Positions 25,654 through 35,561 of a stretch of DNA of 64,000 nucleotides are shown here, in pieces (position 1 is the first letter of the stretch; each line of letters starts with the position of its first letter). A program made the translations under genes and the position numbers. Location: positions 205,488-269,487 of the forward strand of contig NZ_JASISQ010000005.1 in the NCBI RefSeq assembly GCF_030063205.1, in the 5' to 3' direction. Source of the stretch: Arthrobacter antibioticus. Lineage in GTDB: Bacteria; Actinomycetota; Actinomycetes; Actinomycetales; Micrococcaceae. Under the pieces are notes generated by a model that searched no databases, had not been told where the DNA came from, and saw only the letters and a program-made list of their open reading frames with translations.

Positions 25654-26727
25654 ATGAAGTCCTGGTTCACCAAGCAACAACTGAGCAAGAGCGTATTGAC
25701 TGCGCTGGCCGGCGTATCCGTTGTGGCATTGGCCGCATGCAGTGGCGGCTCTACCCCCGCAGCCAGCGATGGTGCTAACGGCAGTGCGGGCGCGTCAACT
25801 GACACCATTACCGTATACAACGCTCAGCACGAGTCCTTGACTCAGGCGTGGGTGGACGCGTTCACTAAGGAAACCGGCATCAAGGTCACCCTCCGTCAGG
25901 GCAGTGACTTGGAATTGAGCAATCAGATTATTGCTGAGGGGGATAAGTCCCCGGCGGATGTTTTCCTTACCGAAAATTCACCGGCCATGACGCAGCTTGA
26001 GAATGCAAACCTGTTCGCAGACATCAGCGCCAAGGTCCAGGAGCAGGTGCCCGCAGAGTACCGTCCCTCCACGAACAAGTGGGCAGGTATTGCTGCTCGC
26101 AGCACGGTTTTCGCGTATGACAAGAACAAGTTAAATGAGGCCACGCTGCCCAAATCCATCATGGACCTAGCCAATCCCGAATGGAAGGGTCGTTGGGCAG
26201 CGTCACCCTCCGGTGCGGACTTCCAAGCCATCGTTTCGGCAATGCTGGAACTCAAGGGCGAGGATGACACGCTTGCATGGTTGAAGGCCATGAAGGAAAA
26301 CTCCACGGCCATCAAGGGCAACAGTGCCGCCATGAAGGCTGTCAATGCCGGCACCGTTGATGGGGCCGTGATCTACCATTACTACTTGTTTGGTGACCAG
26401 AACAAGACCGGCGAGAACTCCAAAAATGTTGCGCTGCACTACTTCAAGAATGAAGACCCGGGCGCCTTCGTATCCATCTCCGGTGGTGGCGTCTTGGCTT
26501 CTAGTGCGCACCAAGACAATGCCCAGAAATTCCTGGAATTTGTCACGGGCAAGGCTGGTCAGACCGTGTTGCAGACTGGCACGAGCTTTGAATACCCCGT
26601 TGGTTCGGACGTTGCAGCTAACAGCAAGCTGACACCGCTGGCTGATTTGCAGGCCCCGAAAATTGATCCCGCCAAGCTGAACTCAGCCAAGGTCACCGAT
26701 CTGATGACGCAGGCTGGTCTACTCTAG
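25654..26727 (+). CDS. Iron(III) ABC transporter substrate-binding lipoprotein, FbpA type
   Basis: A 357-residue protein. ATG 25654 follows GGAAGG and gives a lipoprotein signal peptide with lipobox LAAC; an upstream in-frame ATG adds only hydrophilic residues. The mature protein begins [19 protein letters not shown], then [20 protein letters not shown] and [11 protein letters not shown], the classic start of the FbpA/Fe3+-binding cluster. Late residues [12 protein letters not shown] carry the paired tyrosines that usually bind ferric iron. It is the first gene of a three-gene importer behind an iron box. Confidence 0.92.
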   Translation: MKSWFTKQQLSKSVLTALAGVSVVALAACSGGSTPAASDGANGSAGASTDTITVYNAQHESLTQAWVDAFTKETGIKVTLRQGSDLELSNQIIAEGDKSPADVFLTENSPAMTQLENANLFADISAKVQEQVPAEYRPSTNKWAGIAARSTVFAYDKNKLNEATLPKSIMDLANPEWKGRWAASPSGADFQAIVSAMLELKGEDDTLAWLKAMKENSTAIKGNSAAMKAVNAGTVDGAVIYHYYLFGDQNKTGENSKNVALHYFKNEDPGAFVSISGGGVLASSAHQDNAQKFLEFVTGKAGQTVLQTGTSFEYPVGSDVAANSKLTPLADLQAPKIDPAKLNSAKVTDLMTQAGLL

Positions 26728-26732
26728 TTCCA

Positions 26733-28331
26733 ATGACTTCCCCAAAAAGTACGACGGCGGCCCGCAAGTTGGGCACCAAAATCCCACGTAACGCTGCTGG
26801 GGGCCGAGGCGCACGCCTCGGCCCCTGGCCCGTCGTCGTTTTTTGCCTTTTGATTGCTGCGTTCTCTCTACTGCCGTTGGGATTCGTGCTGTTCGCAACC
26901 ATTGATGCAGGGTGGGAAACCATTGTGCCGTTGGTGTTTCGGGCGCGTGTAGGGGAACTGCTGTTCAATACCGTTTTGCTGGTTGTGATCACTGTGCCGC
27001 TCTGTGTGGTGATCGGTGTGGGTGGGGCGTGGCTGGTAGAACGCACCAGTTTGGCCGGGCACAAGATCTGGGCGGTGTTGTTAGCGGCGCCGCTGGCCAT
27101 CCCGGCGTTCGTGAACAGCTATGCCTGGATTAGTGCGATCCCCACATTAGGGGGAATTTTTGGTGGGGTGCTGATCTCGGTACTTTCCTATTTCCCGCTG
27201 GTGTACATTCCTGTTGCCGCCGTGCTGAGTCGTTTGGATCCTGCCTTGGAACAGTCCGCGGCCTCGCTGGGGCTAGGGCCTTGGCAGGTATTTTTTCGGG
27301 TTGTGTTGCCGCAATTGCGTTTAGCAACAGCTGGCGGAGCATTGCTGGTCTCGCTGCACTTGTTGGCCGAATACGGCGCTTTCGCCATGATCACTTTCGA
27401 CACCTTCACCACGGCCATTTACGATCAATTCCGTTCCACTTTTAATGGTGCGGCGGCGAATATGCTGGCCAGTGTCCTTGTTGTCTTTTGTTTGCTGTTG
27501 CTGCTGGCTGAATCTAGGTCCCGCGGCAGTGCTCGTTACGCTCGTGTTGGTGGCGGGGTGCAGTCCAGCCCCAACCGCTGGACATTGGGTGGATTTCAGC
27601 TCCCTAGCCAGATAGCGCTGGTGGCGGTGAGTGTCTTGGCTCTGGGGGTGCCACTGTGGCATGTAGGCAGGTGGCTGATCGCTGGTGGAAGCGAGATTTG
27701 GGTGGGGGGTCCGCTCCTAGAGGCCCTCATACAGACACTGGGTTACGGCTTAGCTGGCGCAGTCCTGACCACCGTGCTGGCTTTTCCACTTGCCTACCTG
27801 GTGATTCGCCATCCGGGACCCTTTAGCAAGGTCCTTGAAGCGGTTAACTACATCTCCAGTTCCATGCCCGGAATTGTCGTGGCGCTAGCCTTGGTGACCA
27901 TCACCATCCACAATATCCCAGCCATCTATCAAACCTCAGTGGTCCTCGTGGCTGCCTACGCCTTGTTGTTCATGCCACGGGCGCTGGTGAATCTGCGGGC
28001 TGGTTTAGCGCAGGCACCACGTGAACTTGACGAGGCCGCCCAAGCACTGGGCAAACCGCCACTGCTGGCATTCATCAAAGTCACCCTGCGGCTATCCGCC
28101 CCCGCCGCGGCCGGTGGAGCTGCGCTAGTATTTTTGGGCATCGTCAATGAACTCACCGCCACGTTACTGCTTGCCCCCAACGGCACCCGTACCCTGGCAA
28201 CACAATTTTGGGCGCGAAGCAGCGAAATTGACTATGTGGGTGCGGCACCCTACGCACTGTTGATGATTTTGCTCTCGGCGCCCATGACGTACTTGCTCTT
28301 TGTGCAATCCAAGAAAGCTGCAGGCCAATGA
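26733..28331 (+). CDS. Iron ABC transporter permease, FbpB type, double domain
   Basis: A 532-residue membrane protein with two fused permease halves and about 12 hydrophobic segments. Each half has the EAA-type loop for ATPase contact: [23 protein letters not shown] in the first and [22 protein letters not shown] in the second. The two-domain form is normal for FbpB. It starts 6 bases after the binding-protein stop and overlaps the ATPase by 4 bases. Confidence 0.92.
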   Translation: MTSPKSTTAARKLGTKIPRNAAGGRGARLGPWPVVVFCLLIAAFSLLPLGFVLFATIDAGWETIVPLVFRARVGELLFNTVLLVVITVPLCVVIGVGGAWLVERTSLAGHKIWAVLLAAPLAIPAFVNSYAWISAIPTLGGIFGGVLISVLSYFPLVYIPVAAVLSRLDPALEQSAASLGLGPWQVFFRVVLPQLRLATAGGALLVSLHLLAEYGAFAMITFDTFTTAIYDQFRSTFNGAAANMLASVLVVFCLLLLLAESRSRGSARYARVGGGVQSSPNRWTLGGFQLPSQIALVAVSVLALGVPLWHVGRWLIAGGSEIWVGGPLLEALIQTLGYGLAGAVLTTVLAFPLAYLVIRHPGPFSKVLEAVNYISSSMPGIVVALALVTITIHNIPAIYQTSVVLVAAYALLFMPRALVNLRAGLAQAPRELDEAAQALGKPPLLAFIKVTLRLSAPAAAGGAALVFLGIVNELTATLLLAPNGTRTLATQFWARSSEIDYVGAAPYALLMILLSAPMTYLLFVQSKKAAGQ

Positions 28332-29503
28332 CCTCTCAACCCACCGCCCCCCTCAGCTCACGTGTAGCCAGCTCTCGTGCAGCCAAAGAACAACGCACGT
28401 TTGTCATGGACTCAAGTGACACCCCTGATCACCTGGAACTGAGCGATGTTTGTAAGAGTTTTGGCGGCACGCCCGTGCTCAAGGGTGTGGACCTGGCTGT
28501 TGCGCAGGGCCGAACCACGGCAATCGTTGGCCCCTCAGGATCTGGCAAGACAACATTATTGCGGCTAATCGCTGGCTTCTCGGCACCCAACTCCGGGCGC
28601 ATAGCCTTAGGTGGTGCCGAAGTTGCCGGGCCTGAGAAGTGGGTACCGGCGCACAAGCGCAGCGTGGGATACGTGGCCCAAGACGGCGCGTTATTCCCGC
28701 ACCTTAGTGTTGGTGCCAACATTGCTTTTGGCCTTCATCTGCGGGGCAAAGCTGCTGCGCTGCGCGTGGGTGAGTTGCTGGAGATGGTTTCCATGGACCG
28801 CGCTTACGCTAAGCGCCGTCCGCACCAGCTCTCCGGTGGACAGCAGCAGCGTGTGGCGTTGGCGAGGGCGCTTGCCCGGCAGCCGGAGCTGATGCTGTTG
28901 GATGAACCGTTTAGTGCACTTGACGCAGGCTTGCGAGTATCTACGCGCAAGGCCGTCTCCCAGACGCTAGAGCAGGCCGGTGTAACCACCATCTTGGTCA
29001 CGCACGATCAGGCCGAGGCGTTGAGCTTCGCCGATCAGGTGGCTGTCATGCGCGATGGCAGGTTGGCCCAAATTGGTAGCCCCTTTGTTGTTTACACTCG
29101 CCCCGCAGACAGGGCCACCGCAGAGTTCCTAGGGGATGCTGTCATCCTTGAAGCCTGGATGGAGGGTTCGTTGGCGCTGTGCTCGCTAGGCGGCATTCCT
29201 GTGCGGCGTCCTCCCGTGCAGGGCAAGGTGCATTTGATGCTGCGCCCCGAGCAGATCAGGATTTCCAGCGGTGGCCCCATCCGGGGGCGCGTGGTGGATA
29301 CTGACTACTTTGGCCCGGAGACCACTGTGCGCATCCAGCTTGAACCCATCCTGGTCGACGCAGAGCATCCACTGGATCCGCACCAGCCCGTCGGTGGCGA
29401 AGTGATCAACATCCGCCACTGGAACGCAATGCTGGCACGCCCTGGAACCGAACTTTCACTGAAAGTGGTGGGTGAAGGCGTCGTTTTCCCGTGGGAAGGA
29501 TAG
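28328..29503 (+). CDS. Iron ABC transporter ATP-binding protein, FbpC type
   Basis: A 391-residue ATPase. Walker [18 protein letters not shown], signature [16 protein letters not shown] and Walker [13 protein letters not shown] are intact, with the H-loop in [14 protein letters not shown]-terminal TOBE-like domain of about 120 residues follows ([15 protein letters not shown]). The start overlaps the permease stop (ATGA); an internal ATG at 28406 would remove a non-conserved 26-residue tail and may be the true start. It completes the Fe3+ importer. Confidence 0.92.
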   Translation: MTSQPTAPLSSRVASSRAAKEQRTFVMDSSDTPDHLELSDVCKSFGGTPVLKGVDLAVAQGRTTAIVGPSGSGKTTLLRLIAGFSAPNSGRIALGGAEVAGPEKWVPAHKRSVGYVAQDGALFPHLSVGANIAFGLHLRGKAAALRVGELLEMVSMDRAYAKRRPHQLSGGQQQRVALARALARQPELMLLDEPFSALDAGLRVSTRKAVSQTLEQAGVTTILVTHDQAEALSFADQVAVMRDGRLAQIGSPFVVYTRPADRATAEFLGDAVILEAWMEGSLALCSLGGIPVRRPPVQGKVHLMLRPEQIRISSGGPIRGRVVDTDYFGPETTVRIQLEPILVDAEHPLDPHQPVGGEVINIRHWNAMLARPGTELSLKVVGEGVVFPWEG

Positions 29504-29524
29504 CGCCAGCCTCTTTCCGCTCCG

Positions 29525-29581
29525 CGAGTTGCCACTTATGGTGTCCATAGCGCGCATTTGGGCACCATAAGTGGCAACTCG
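29525..29581. terminator. 57-bp hairpin after the iron transporter operon
   Basis: Perfect 19-base arms (CGAGTTGCCACTTATGGTG at 29525-29543, complement at 29563-29581) enclose a 19-base loop. There is no T-tract. Like other long hairpins in this window it marks a gene end, and it probably blocks read-through. Confidence 0.65.
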
Positions 29582-29617
29582 GGGCCGGTAGCCGGACCTG
29601 ACTCAACGTGGAACGCA

Positions 29618-29655
29618 GAAACCCCCTGGATTCGTAAAGAATCTAGGGGGTTTCG
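29618..29655 (-). terminator. Terminator of tRNA-Thr
   Basis: AAACCCCCTGGATT and AATCTAGGGGGTTT arms form a stable stem immediately 3' of the minus-strand tRNA, ending in T-rich sequence on that strand. Confidence 0.8.
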
Positions 29656-29656
29656 T

Positions 29657-29732
29657 TGGGGCCTCCAAACAGAATCGAACTGTTGACCTTCTCATTACGA
29701 GTGAGACGCTCTACCAACTGAGCTATGGAGGC
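29657..29732 (-). tRNA. tRNA-Thr (anticodon CGU)
   Basis: A 76-base tRNA including an encoded CCA. The acceptor stem is GCCTCCA paired with TGGAGGC. The D-arm is AGCTCAGTTGGTAGAGC, the anticodon loop CTCGTAA gives CGU (reads ACG), and the T-arm loop is GTTCGATTC. Confidence 0.95.
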
Positions 29733-29847
29733 CTGTGCTAGCCGAACTCCCATTGAAATAGGCAGCCGAACACAAGAAACCACTCTAATATGCGTGGGGC
29801 GGATGTACAAAATCCGCACCACGAAATACTGTCCCAGTGAAGAAGGC

Positions 29848-31392
29848 TCAGCAGGTAACGCCCGCTGCTGGGACCTTTCCATCCACAAAGTATGCGTCAA
29901 CTGTTGCGCTCAAACACTCGTTGGAGCGTCCGTAAGCCGTGTGTCCCTCACCTTTCCACGTTACAAGAACGCCGGAATCAAGCTGCTTGGCAAGTGCCTC
30001 GGACCAGGCGTAGGGGGTTGCCGGATCTCCTGTGGTGCCAACAACCAGGATGGGGCCGGCACCCGCTGCGGAGATCGGGGCGGGTTCACCCGTTGCCGGG
30101 AAGGGCCAGAATTTGCACGTCAAACCCGAGTAAGCAAGGAGTTCACCAAAAGTGGGGGCAGCCTTTTTTAGGAGCTCGGTCTGCTCACGCATGTGTGCCA
30201 GATCCGAGTTCATGGGGTAATCAAGGCAGTTGATTGCAGTGAAAGCGGCAGCTGTGTTGGAGTTGTATTTGCCATCGGAATCGCGGTCGGCCGAGAAGTC
30301 AGCCAACATCAACATGCCAGAGGCGTCCCCGGCAAAAGCCTGCGTCAAAGCGCCTGTCAGTGGCGCCCACAGATCTGTTGAGTACATGCCGAAGGCCAGA
30401 GCACCGGTGAATTCGGTTCCGGTGACCACCCGTCCCTCAGGAGTTTGCTGCGGGGTTGCCGTGTACACCTCGTTGAGCTCGCGTATTTGCTTCATGGCTG
30501 CGTCTACAGTGCCAGAGACGGGGCAATCAGTGCCGCTCAAACAATTGGCAACCCACGCCCGCATCGCATTTTCAAAGCCCACCGCTTGGCCCATCGAGAC
30601 TTCATCTATATCAAGGGAGGGGTCCATAGCGCCGTCAAGAGAAAACTTTCCAACCCGCTCAGGGAACAACCCAGCGTAGGTGGCACCCAGTTTGGTGCCG
30701 TAGGAGAAGCCCATATAGTTCAGCGCTTTGTCTCCCACCACGGCTCGCAGAATATCCATGTCACGGGCGGAGCTAACGGTGTCAAGGAAGGCCAGTTCTG
30801 GACCGGAGTTCTTTTGGCACAGCTCCGACTCGGTTTTAGTTTCAGCCTCCGCCGCGGCATATCCTTCCTCGGTGGACATATCAAATTCTTTTTGCCGGGC
30901 TGCGTCCATCTGCGCATCATCAAGGCACTTTACCGGTGTGGAGCGTTTGACCCCGCGAGGATCAAAGCCAACAACGTCATAAGCGCCGCGCAGTTTCGCC
31001 GAAAAATATGACTGCGCCCCGTCTTTGACCATATCCACGCCGGAACCGCCTGGTCCGCCGGGGTTGATCAGCATTGCACCCTGCCGATTACCAGATGCCG
31101 GAAGCCGAATCGCCGAGAGCTTGATGGACTTTTTCTTTGGGTTCTTGTAGTCCATTGGCACCTCAACTTCGGCGCATTGGAAACCCCCATTGCAGGAAGT
31201 CCAGGTGACGGCCTGAGTGTAAAAATCCTGAAGCTCAGCGGGCACCTCTCCCACCACATCCGCGGACGCCGAGGTTTTCACCGGCTGATCAGGAGCCAGC
31301 ACCGAGCACGAGCTCAGCAACATCGCAACCACGGCGCCAAGGGCGAGAAAAAAGTGGGGGCGGCGTTCTCGGAGTACGTTTCCAGCTGTCAT
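29848..31392 (-). CDS. Secreted alpha/beta hydrolase lipoprotein, tripeptidyl-aminopeptidase-like
   Basis: A 514-residue protein with a lipoprotein signal peptide (ALGAVVAMLLSSC). The mature part matches the Streptomyces Tap/SlpD peptidase family: CAEVEVPMDYKNP, INPGGPGGSGVD (oxyanion region), VVGFDPRGVKRS, the nucleophile elbow YMGFSYGTKLGA near residue 215, and the C-terminal TAP domain with VGTTGDPATPYAWSEAL and the catalytic His in GEGHTAYGRS. It should release N-terminal di/tripeptides at the cell surface. The AGGA sequence precedes the ATG at 31392. Confidence 0.92.
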   Translation of the reverse strand: MTAGNVLRERRPHFFLALGAVVAMLLSSCSVLAPDQPVKTSASADVVGEVPAELQDFYTQAVTWTSCNGGFQCAEVEVPMDYKNPKKKSIKLSAIRLPASGNRQGAMLINPGGPGGSGVDMVKDGAQSYFSAKLRGAYDVVGFDPRGVKRSTPVKCLDDAQMDAARQKEFDMSTEEGYAAAEAETKTESELCQKNSGPELAFLDTVSSARDMDILRAVVGDKALNYMGFSYGTKLGATYAGLFPERVGKFSLDGAMDPSLDIDEVSMGQAVGFENAMRAWVANCLSGTDCPVSGTVDAAMKQIRELNEVYTATPQQTPEGRVVTGTEFTGALAFGMYSTDLWAPLTGALTQAFAGDASGMLMLADFSADRDSDGKYNSNTAAAFTAINCLDYPMNSDLAHMREQTELLKKAAPTFGELLAYSGLTCKFWPFPATGEPAPISAAGAGPILVVGTTGDPATPYAWSEALAKQLDSGVLVTWKGEGHTAYGRSNECLSATVDAYFVDGKVPAAGVTC

Positions 31393-31410
31393 ACAGAAGT
31401 CCTTTATGGG

Positions 31411-32580
31411 TTAGAGCAGGCTAACTGCCATGGCTTCAAGAGCCAGCAGTGGGGCAACATTGGTGGTGGTAAGACGGCGTCGCACAGCGTTGATAGCGTC
31501 CATGCGTTCAAGAGTGGCTTCTGGGCGGGAACCGGCAGCGAATTCCGTCAGCGCCCCGCGCAGTGGTTCATTGACAAGCTCCAGGATCTCCTGTTCGACG
31601 CCGGATCCTGCGCGGGAGTCCAACTGCAGTACCAGCACGTCCCTGTAGAAGGACAACAGATCAGTTAGCGCCCGGTCCAGATGGTCGGTCACCGATCGCT
31701 TGGCGCGGCGCTTTTGGTCCTCTTCAAGGGCGCGGACCTGGCTGCGCATGGGAGGCGGCAGCGTCCCGGTCTCTGGGGCACCCAAGTTACGCAGTAGGGT
31801 GGCCTTTTCAACGGCGTCGCGCTCTTCATTGGAGGAAGCCGCTTCAGCCTGAGCAAGCTCAAGCAGGGACCCGGCGGCAAGGACAGCTGTGGTTACGTCA
31901 CGCAGGTTCAGCGGCAGGGACACTGTGGTGTTGCGTCGTTCCCGGGCGCCAGCATCGGTAGCCAGCCGGCGGGCGATGCCGATGTGACTTTGCGCGGCAC
32001 GGGCGGCATAGAGCGCCAGGTCGGGTTCAATGCCATCGCGACGCGCCAGCAATGCCGCAACATCAGCAACCGGAGGCAGCCGAAGGGTTAAAGTGCGGCA
32101 GCGGGACCGGATGGTGACAAGCACATCTGCCGGGCTGGGGGCGCACAGAATCCAGATGGTCCGCGGCGGGGGCTCCTCGATGGCTTTAAGCAGCACATTG
32201 GTGGTGCGCTCGGCCATGCGGTCGGCATCGCCGACAATGATGACGCGCCAGCGGGCCGAAGAAGGGCTGTCGTGAGCTTTGCGCACAAGATTGCGGGCTT
32301 CTTCGATGGTGATGGTGGTTTTTTCGGTCGCAATGAACGTGACATCGGCATTGGTGCCGCTCATGGTGGTGTGGCAGGCCTTGCACACGCCGCAGCCTCG
32401 AGCCGCCAGTTCAGGACGGTCACACACCAGTGCAGCAGCAAAGGCGAGGGCCGCGTTTGAACGCCCCGAACCAGGGGGGCCCGTCAAGAGCCAGGCGTGT
32501 GTGGGCGCAGCAGACTGGGCGGCACGGCGAAGCTGCGCCACCACCGACTCCTGGCCTTGAAGATCTACCCAGACACTCAT
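31411..32580 (-). CDS. holB: DNA polymerase III subunit delta'
   Basis: A 389-residue AAA+ clamp-loader subunit. It shows LLTGPPGSGRSNAALAFA (P-loop, modified as expected for delta'), the zinc module CGVCKAC preceded by a Cys in LVCDRPELAARGC, VIIVGDADRMAERTTNVLLKAIEEPPPRTIWIL, and a sensor-like TIRSRC. It is part of the complex that loads the beta clamp. It overlaps tmk by 4 bases, a common actinobacterial arrangement. The 389-residue length is slightly above the usual for actinobacteria. Confidence 0.95.
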   Translation of the reverse strand: MSVWVDLQGQESVVAQLRRAAQSAAPTHAWLLTGPPGSGRSNAALAFAAALVCDRPELAARGCGVCKACHTTMSGTNADVTFIATEKTTITIEEARNLVRKAHDSPSSARWRVIIVGDADRMAERTTNVLLKAIEEPPPRTIWILCAPSPADVLVTIRSRCRTLTLRLPPVADVAALLARRDGIEPDLALYAARAAQSHIGIARRLATDAGARERRNTTVSLPLNLRDVTTAVLAAGSLLELAQAEAASSNEERDAVEKATLLRNLGAPETGTLPPPMRSQVRALEEDQKRRAKRSVTDHLDRALTDLLSFYRDVLVLQLDSRAGSGVEQEILELVNEPLRGALTEFAAGSRPEATLERMDAINAVRRRLTTTNVAPLLALEAMAVSLL

Positions 32581-33296
32581 GCTGTGCCGGCCGTCTGCCC
32601 CTGAACGCCGGATCTCTCAGGGCCGGATCTTTCAGGCCCGGGAGCCGGTTCTGCGGCAAGTAGAGCCAGAACGCGGTCCTTGATTGCCGCCGCCAGCTCG
32701 GCAATGTCGGCCTTGGCTGGCAACACTAGGTACCGCTGCGGGTGCGCCGAAGCGAGTTCTAGAAATGCGGCGCGAATAGTGGCGTGGAAGTGATCAGGCT
32801 CGGATTCCATCCTGTCCTCAGTAGCATCGCCTGCGGTGCGCCGGTTGCGGCCGTCGGCAGGAGTCACATCCAGCAACACCGTCAGGTCCGGCCAAAGACC
32901 ATCCGTAGCCCATTCGTTGAGCGTCACGATGGCCTGGGTGCCCAGCCCGCGGCCGGCACCCTGATAGGCGATGGAAGAGTCAGCGTACCTGTCGCTGATC
33001 ACAATTTCACCGCGTGCGACGGCGGGGACGATCACCTGTGCGGCGTGCGCGGCCCTGGCGGCAGCAAAGATCAGCGCCTCGGTTTTTGCATCAATTTCAC
33101 CTTGGCCGTGTTCAAGGACAAGGGAGCGCAGCTTTTCTCCTACGGGAGTCCCGCCTGGCTCGCGGGTCCGGCGGACTTCGCGTCCGGCGTCGGAGAGGAC
33201 ATCGGTCAGCAAAGCGGCTTGGGTTGATTTTCCAGCGCCGTCGCCGCCCTCAAAAGCAATGAATAGGCCCGGCGCCGGGGCTAAGGAATGAGTCAC
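32577..33296 (-). CDS. tmk: Thymidylate kinase
   Basis: A 239-residue enzyme phosphorylating dTMP to dTDP. Walker A is FEGGDGAGKSTQAALL; the DR(Y/H) motif is VISDRYADSSIAYQG; RRTREPGGTPVGEKLR is the substrate loop. The GTG start at 33296 is six bases downstream of minus-strand TAGGCT (33308-33303), consistent with a leaderless transcript. The last 20 or so residues are a repetitive extension (PGPERSGPERSGV) not needed by the fold. Confidence 0.95.
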   Translation of the reverse strand: MTHSLAPAPGLFIAFEGGDGAGKSTQAALLTDVLSDAGREVRRTREPGGTPVGEKLRSLVLEHGQGEIDAKTEALIFAAARAAHAAQVIVPAVARGEIVISDRYADSSIAYQGAGRGLGTQAIVTLNEWATDGLWPDLTVLLDVTPADGRNRRTAGDATEDRMESEPDHFHATIRAAFLELASAHPQRYLVLPAKADIAELAAAIKDRVLALLAAEPAPGPERSGPERSGVQGQTAGTA

Positions 33297-33357
33297 GTCA
33301 TTAGCCTACCGGCCCCAGCTGAAAGCCACCTTGCCGTGGGGTGTCGTGGCTGCGAAC

Positions 33358-34314
33358 CTAGTCCAATAGGGCAGCGGTCATGCGGTTGGTGTTGGTCTTC
33401 ATCATCTCGATATAGGTTTGTGCGCCTTGGCCAGCAGCGCTGAGTGACTCCGAGAATAGCGGCACGATCTGCACCCGGATTTTCGCCTCTTCTGCCAGAA
33501 CCGTGGCGAGTTTGTCCGGCTGTGAGGTGTCGGCAAAAATAGCCGGAACCCCTGCCTCGCGGATCGTGCTGGCCAGGTCGTTGAGGTCGGAGGCACTGGG
33601 TGCCGCAAGCGTAGTTCCACTGGGGATAACGGCGCCAATCACCTCCAACTCGAAACGCTGCGCCAGATAGCCAAACACGTGATGGTTGGTGACGAGTTTG
33701 CGCTTCTGTGCAGGAACGGCCGCAAATTTGGCGGACATCCACTGATCAAGTTCGCCAATATTTGCTTTGTAGGTGGCCGCATTGCTGTGTATGTGGGCAG
33801 GGTTGCTCAGCCGGACATGCTCTACGATGGCGTTCTCGATGGCACCCACGGCCGTCAAGACCCGCTGGGGATCGGTCCAAAAGTGTGGGTCCTGTGCGCC
33901 TGCCTCTCCAGTTCCCGGCAGTGTAATCGGGTTGATCACGGCGCCCACTTCCAGCACCGGCACACCCTGTTTCCTGGCCGATTCGACATGGCCAAGGACG
34001 ACCTCTTCCAATCCCAGCCCATTGAAGATGATCACATCAGCTTGTTCCATTTCACCGGCCTGATGGGCTGAAATGCCAAAGGAGTGGGGATCGGCGTTGG
34101 CCTCCATGAGAACCACTACAGTGGCAGAATCGCCCACTATATTACGGGTAATATCACCTAAAATATTTGTGGTGACAATGATGGTTGCCTTCTCATTTGC
34201 CGGCGCCGCCGCGCACGCTGCGAGGACTCCGGCAGTAGCCAGCAGCGTTGCCATTAGTGCTAAGGCAGTGCGACGGCGTGATGGCACCGCCTGCTTGGAC
34301 CCCCGGTACCTCAT
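33358..34314 (-). CDS. aztC: Zinc ABC transporter substrate-binding lipoprotein, AztC type
   Basis: A 318-residue cluster A-I metal-binding protein with a signal peptide and lipobox LAAC. Likely metal ligands are His in ADPHSFG, His in QDPHFW, His in VTNHHVFGYL and Asp in IFADTSQPDK. The His-rich loop of ZnuA is missing, as in AztC. It overlaps the AztD gene by 4 bases and is the last gene of an aztB-aztD-aztC operon under a Zur-type box. Manganese is possible from the fold alone, but the AztD partner points to zinc. Confidence 0.9.
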   Translation of the reverse strand: MRYRGSKQAVPSRRRTALALMATLLATAGVLAACAAAPANEKATIIVTTNILGDITRNIVGDSATVVVLMEANADPHSFGISAHQAGEMEQADVIIFNGLGLEEVVLGHVESARKQGVPVLEVGAVINPITLPGTGEAGAQDPHFWTDPQRVLTAVGAIENAIVEHVRLSNPAHIHSNAATYKANIGELDQWMSAKFAAVPAQKRKLVTNHHVFGYLAQRFELEVIGAVIPSGTTLAAPSASDLNDLASTIREAGVPAIFADTSQPDKLATVLAEEAKIRVQIVPLFSESLSAAGQGAQTYIEMMKTNTNRMTAALLD

Positions 34315-35561
34315 AGTCCCGTCTCCACGAGTTGGGCGAGCGGTTCCGTGGTGGTGAAGGTGCGGGCAACCCGAAGATTGTCCTTGTAATCGATCTCGTG
34401 GATCAGTGTGGACGCTGGGTCGCTGAGGTAGGCGCGGCCAGCGTCAAGTACCAGGGCGGGAGGTGGCCCGTGCTTCATTTGCTTTAGAAGAGCGGACTGA
34501 TTTTCTACCAGGCCGGTCAGAGGGTCCAAAGCGTACAAGGTGCCGCTTTGACCCATCGCCAGTGCAGGGGATCCGTTGCCAGCTGTGGAGGCAACAACTA
34601 TGGGTTCGGGGCTTGGTATGAAAGTGAGCTTTAGCGTCGCCACGTCTACGTGCCATAACCCCGTTGTGCCCGCAAGAGCAGTCAGCTCACTGGAGCCGGG
34701 CCGGTGGCTAAAGGAGGTTGCCGGCTCGTCGGATTCGTTTTCCGGATAGGGGATTTTGGTGGATGTAAGCGATCCTTCCTCCTCGCCGATGACCAAAACG
34801 CCATCACTGCAGCCAAAAACCACTCCGTGCCGGGTGCTTGCATGTCCCCGCAGCGCTGGACACGCTGTGGGTAGGAGCGAGCCCGAGGCGTTTCCCTCTG
34901 GGGCGGCTCCGTGCGTGTCAGCACCGGGACTCTGGCCCGCCGGCAGGTCAAAGGCTGCAACAGTTGTGGGTAGTTTGTCCTTTCCGGGGGAGCCTGTGAC
35001 AAGCATGCGCCCTTTATAGGGAATAGCCAGGCCCGTGTGTGGGGTCCCTGGCAAAGTGGTTTCCACTGTGAGGACACCTGTTTCGAGTGTTTTGCGGTTC
35101 AGCACGGAGGTGTCTCCTGTTTGCTCATCAAAGATTCCTACCCAGTGCCCATCACTGGCCACAGCGCCAGCCGGGACGGGCGCCTTCGCCTGCAGTTGCT
35201 GAGCCGTGGAGTGGTAGAAGTGCTTGTGATCTCCGTGGTCCACCGCCCAGACACCTGTATCAATGACATTAAGCCCGGCCTCGGCAGTAGTTCTAAGAAA
35301 TAGGAAGCGGCCGTCATGCTGCATCGATTCCGCACCAGGGAGGGTGAAAGTGTCCGTCTCATTCCCAGATAGAGGGTCAATTATGGAAATACTGCCGGCC
35401 TCCGTGGACAGGTAGGAGAGCCTCATTTGAGGTTCCTCAGCCTCCGTGGCACCGGCAACGAACCCATGGGGGACCGGTGCTGCAGCGGGGGAACCGCAGG
35501 CAACGAGTGCTGTGAGGATAAATGCGCAGATTAGTCCGGAGGTGGTTTTGGAAGAACTCAT
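34311..35561 (-). CDS. aztD: AztD-like zinc metallochaperone lipoprotein
   Basis: A 416-residue secreted protein. ATG 35561 overlaps the permease stop (ATGA) and gives a lipoprotein signal peptide ending LVACG; the longer frame upstream is just the antisense side of the permease. The body looks like a beta-propeller built of short sheets (LSYLSTEAGSISIIDPLSGNE, GHASTRHGVVFGCSDGVL). It contains the AztD landmark DTGVWAVDHGDHKHFYH, a His/Asp cluster that binds zinc. AztD proteins hand zinc directly to AztC, and the two genes are translationally coupled here. Confidence 0.87.
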   Translation of the reverse strand: MSSSKTTSGLICAFILTALVACGSPAAAPVPHGFVAGATEAEEPQMRLSYLSTEAGSISIIDPLSGNETDTFTLPGAESMQHDGRFLFLRTTAEAGLNVIDTGVWAVDHGDHKHFYHSTAQQLQAKAPVPAGAVASDGHWVGIFDEQTGDTSVLNRKTLETGVLTVETTLPGTPHTGLAIPYKGRMLVTGSPGKDKLPTTVAAFDLPAGQSPGADTHGAAPEGNASGSLLPTACPALRGHASTRHGVVFGCSDGVLVIGEEEGSLTSTKIPYPENESDEPATSFSHRPGSSELTALAGTTGLWHVDVATLKLTFIPSPEPIVVASTAGNGSPALAMGQSGTLYALDPLTGLVENQSALLKQMKHGPPPALVLDAGRAYLSDPASTLIHEIDYKDNLRVARTFTTTEPLAQLVETGL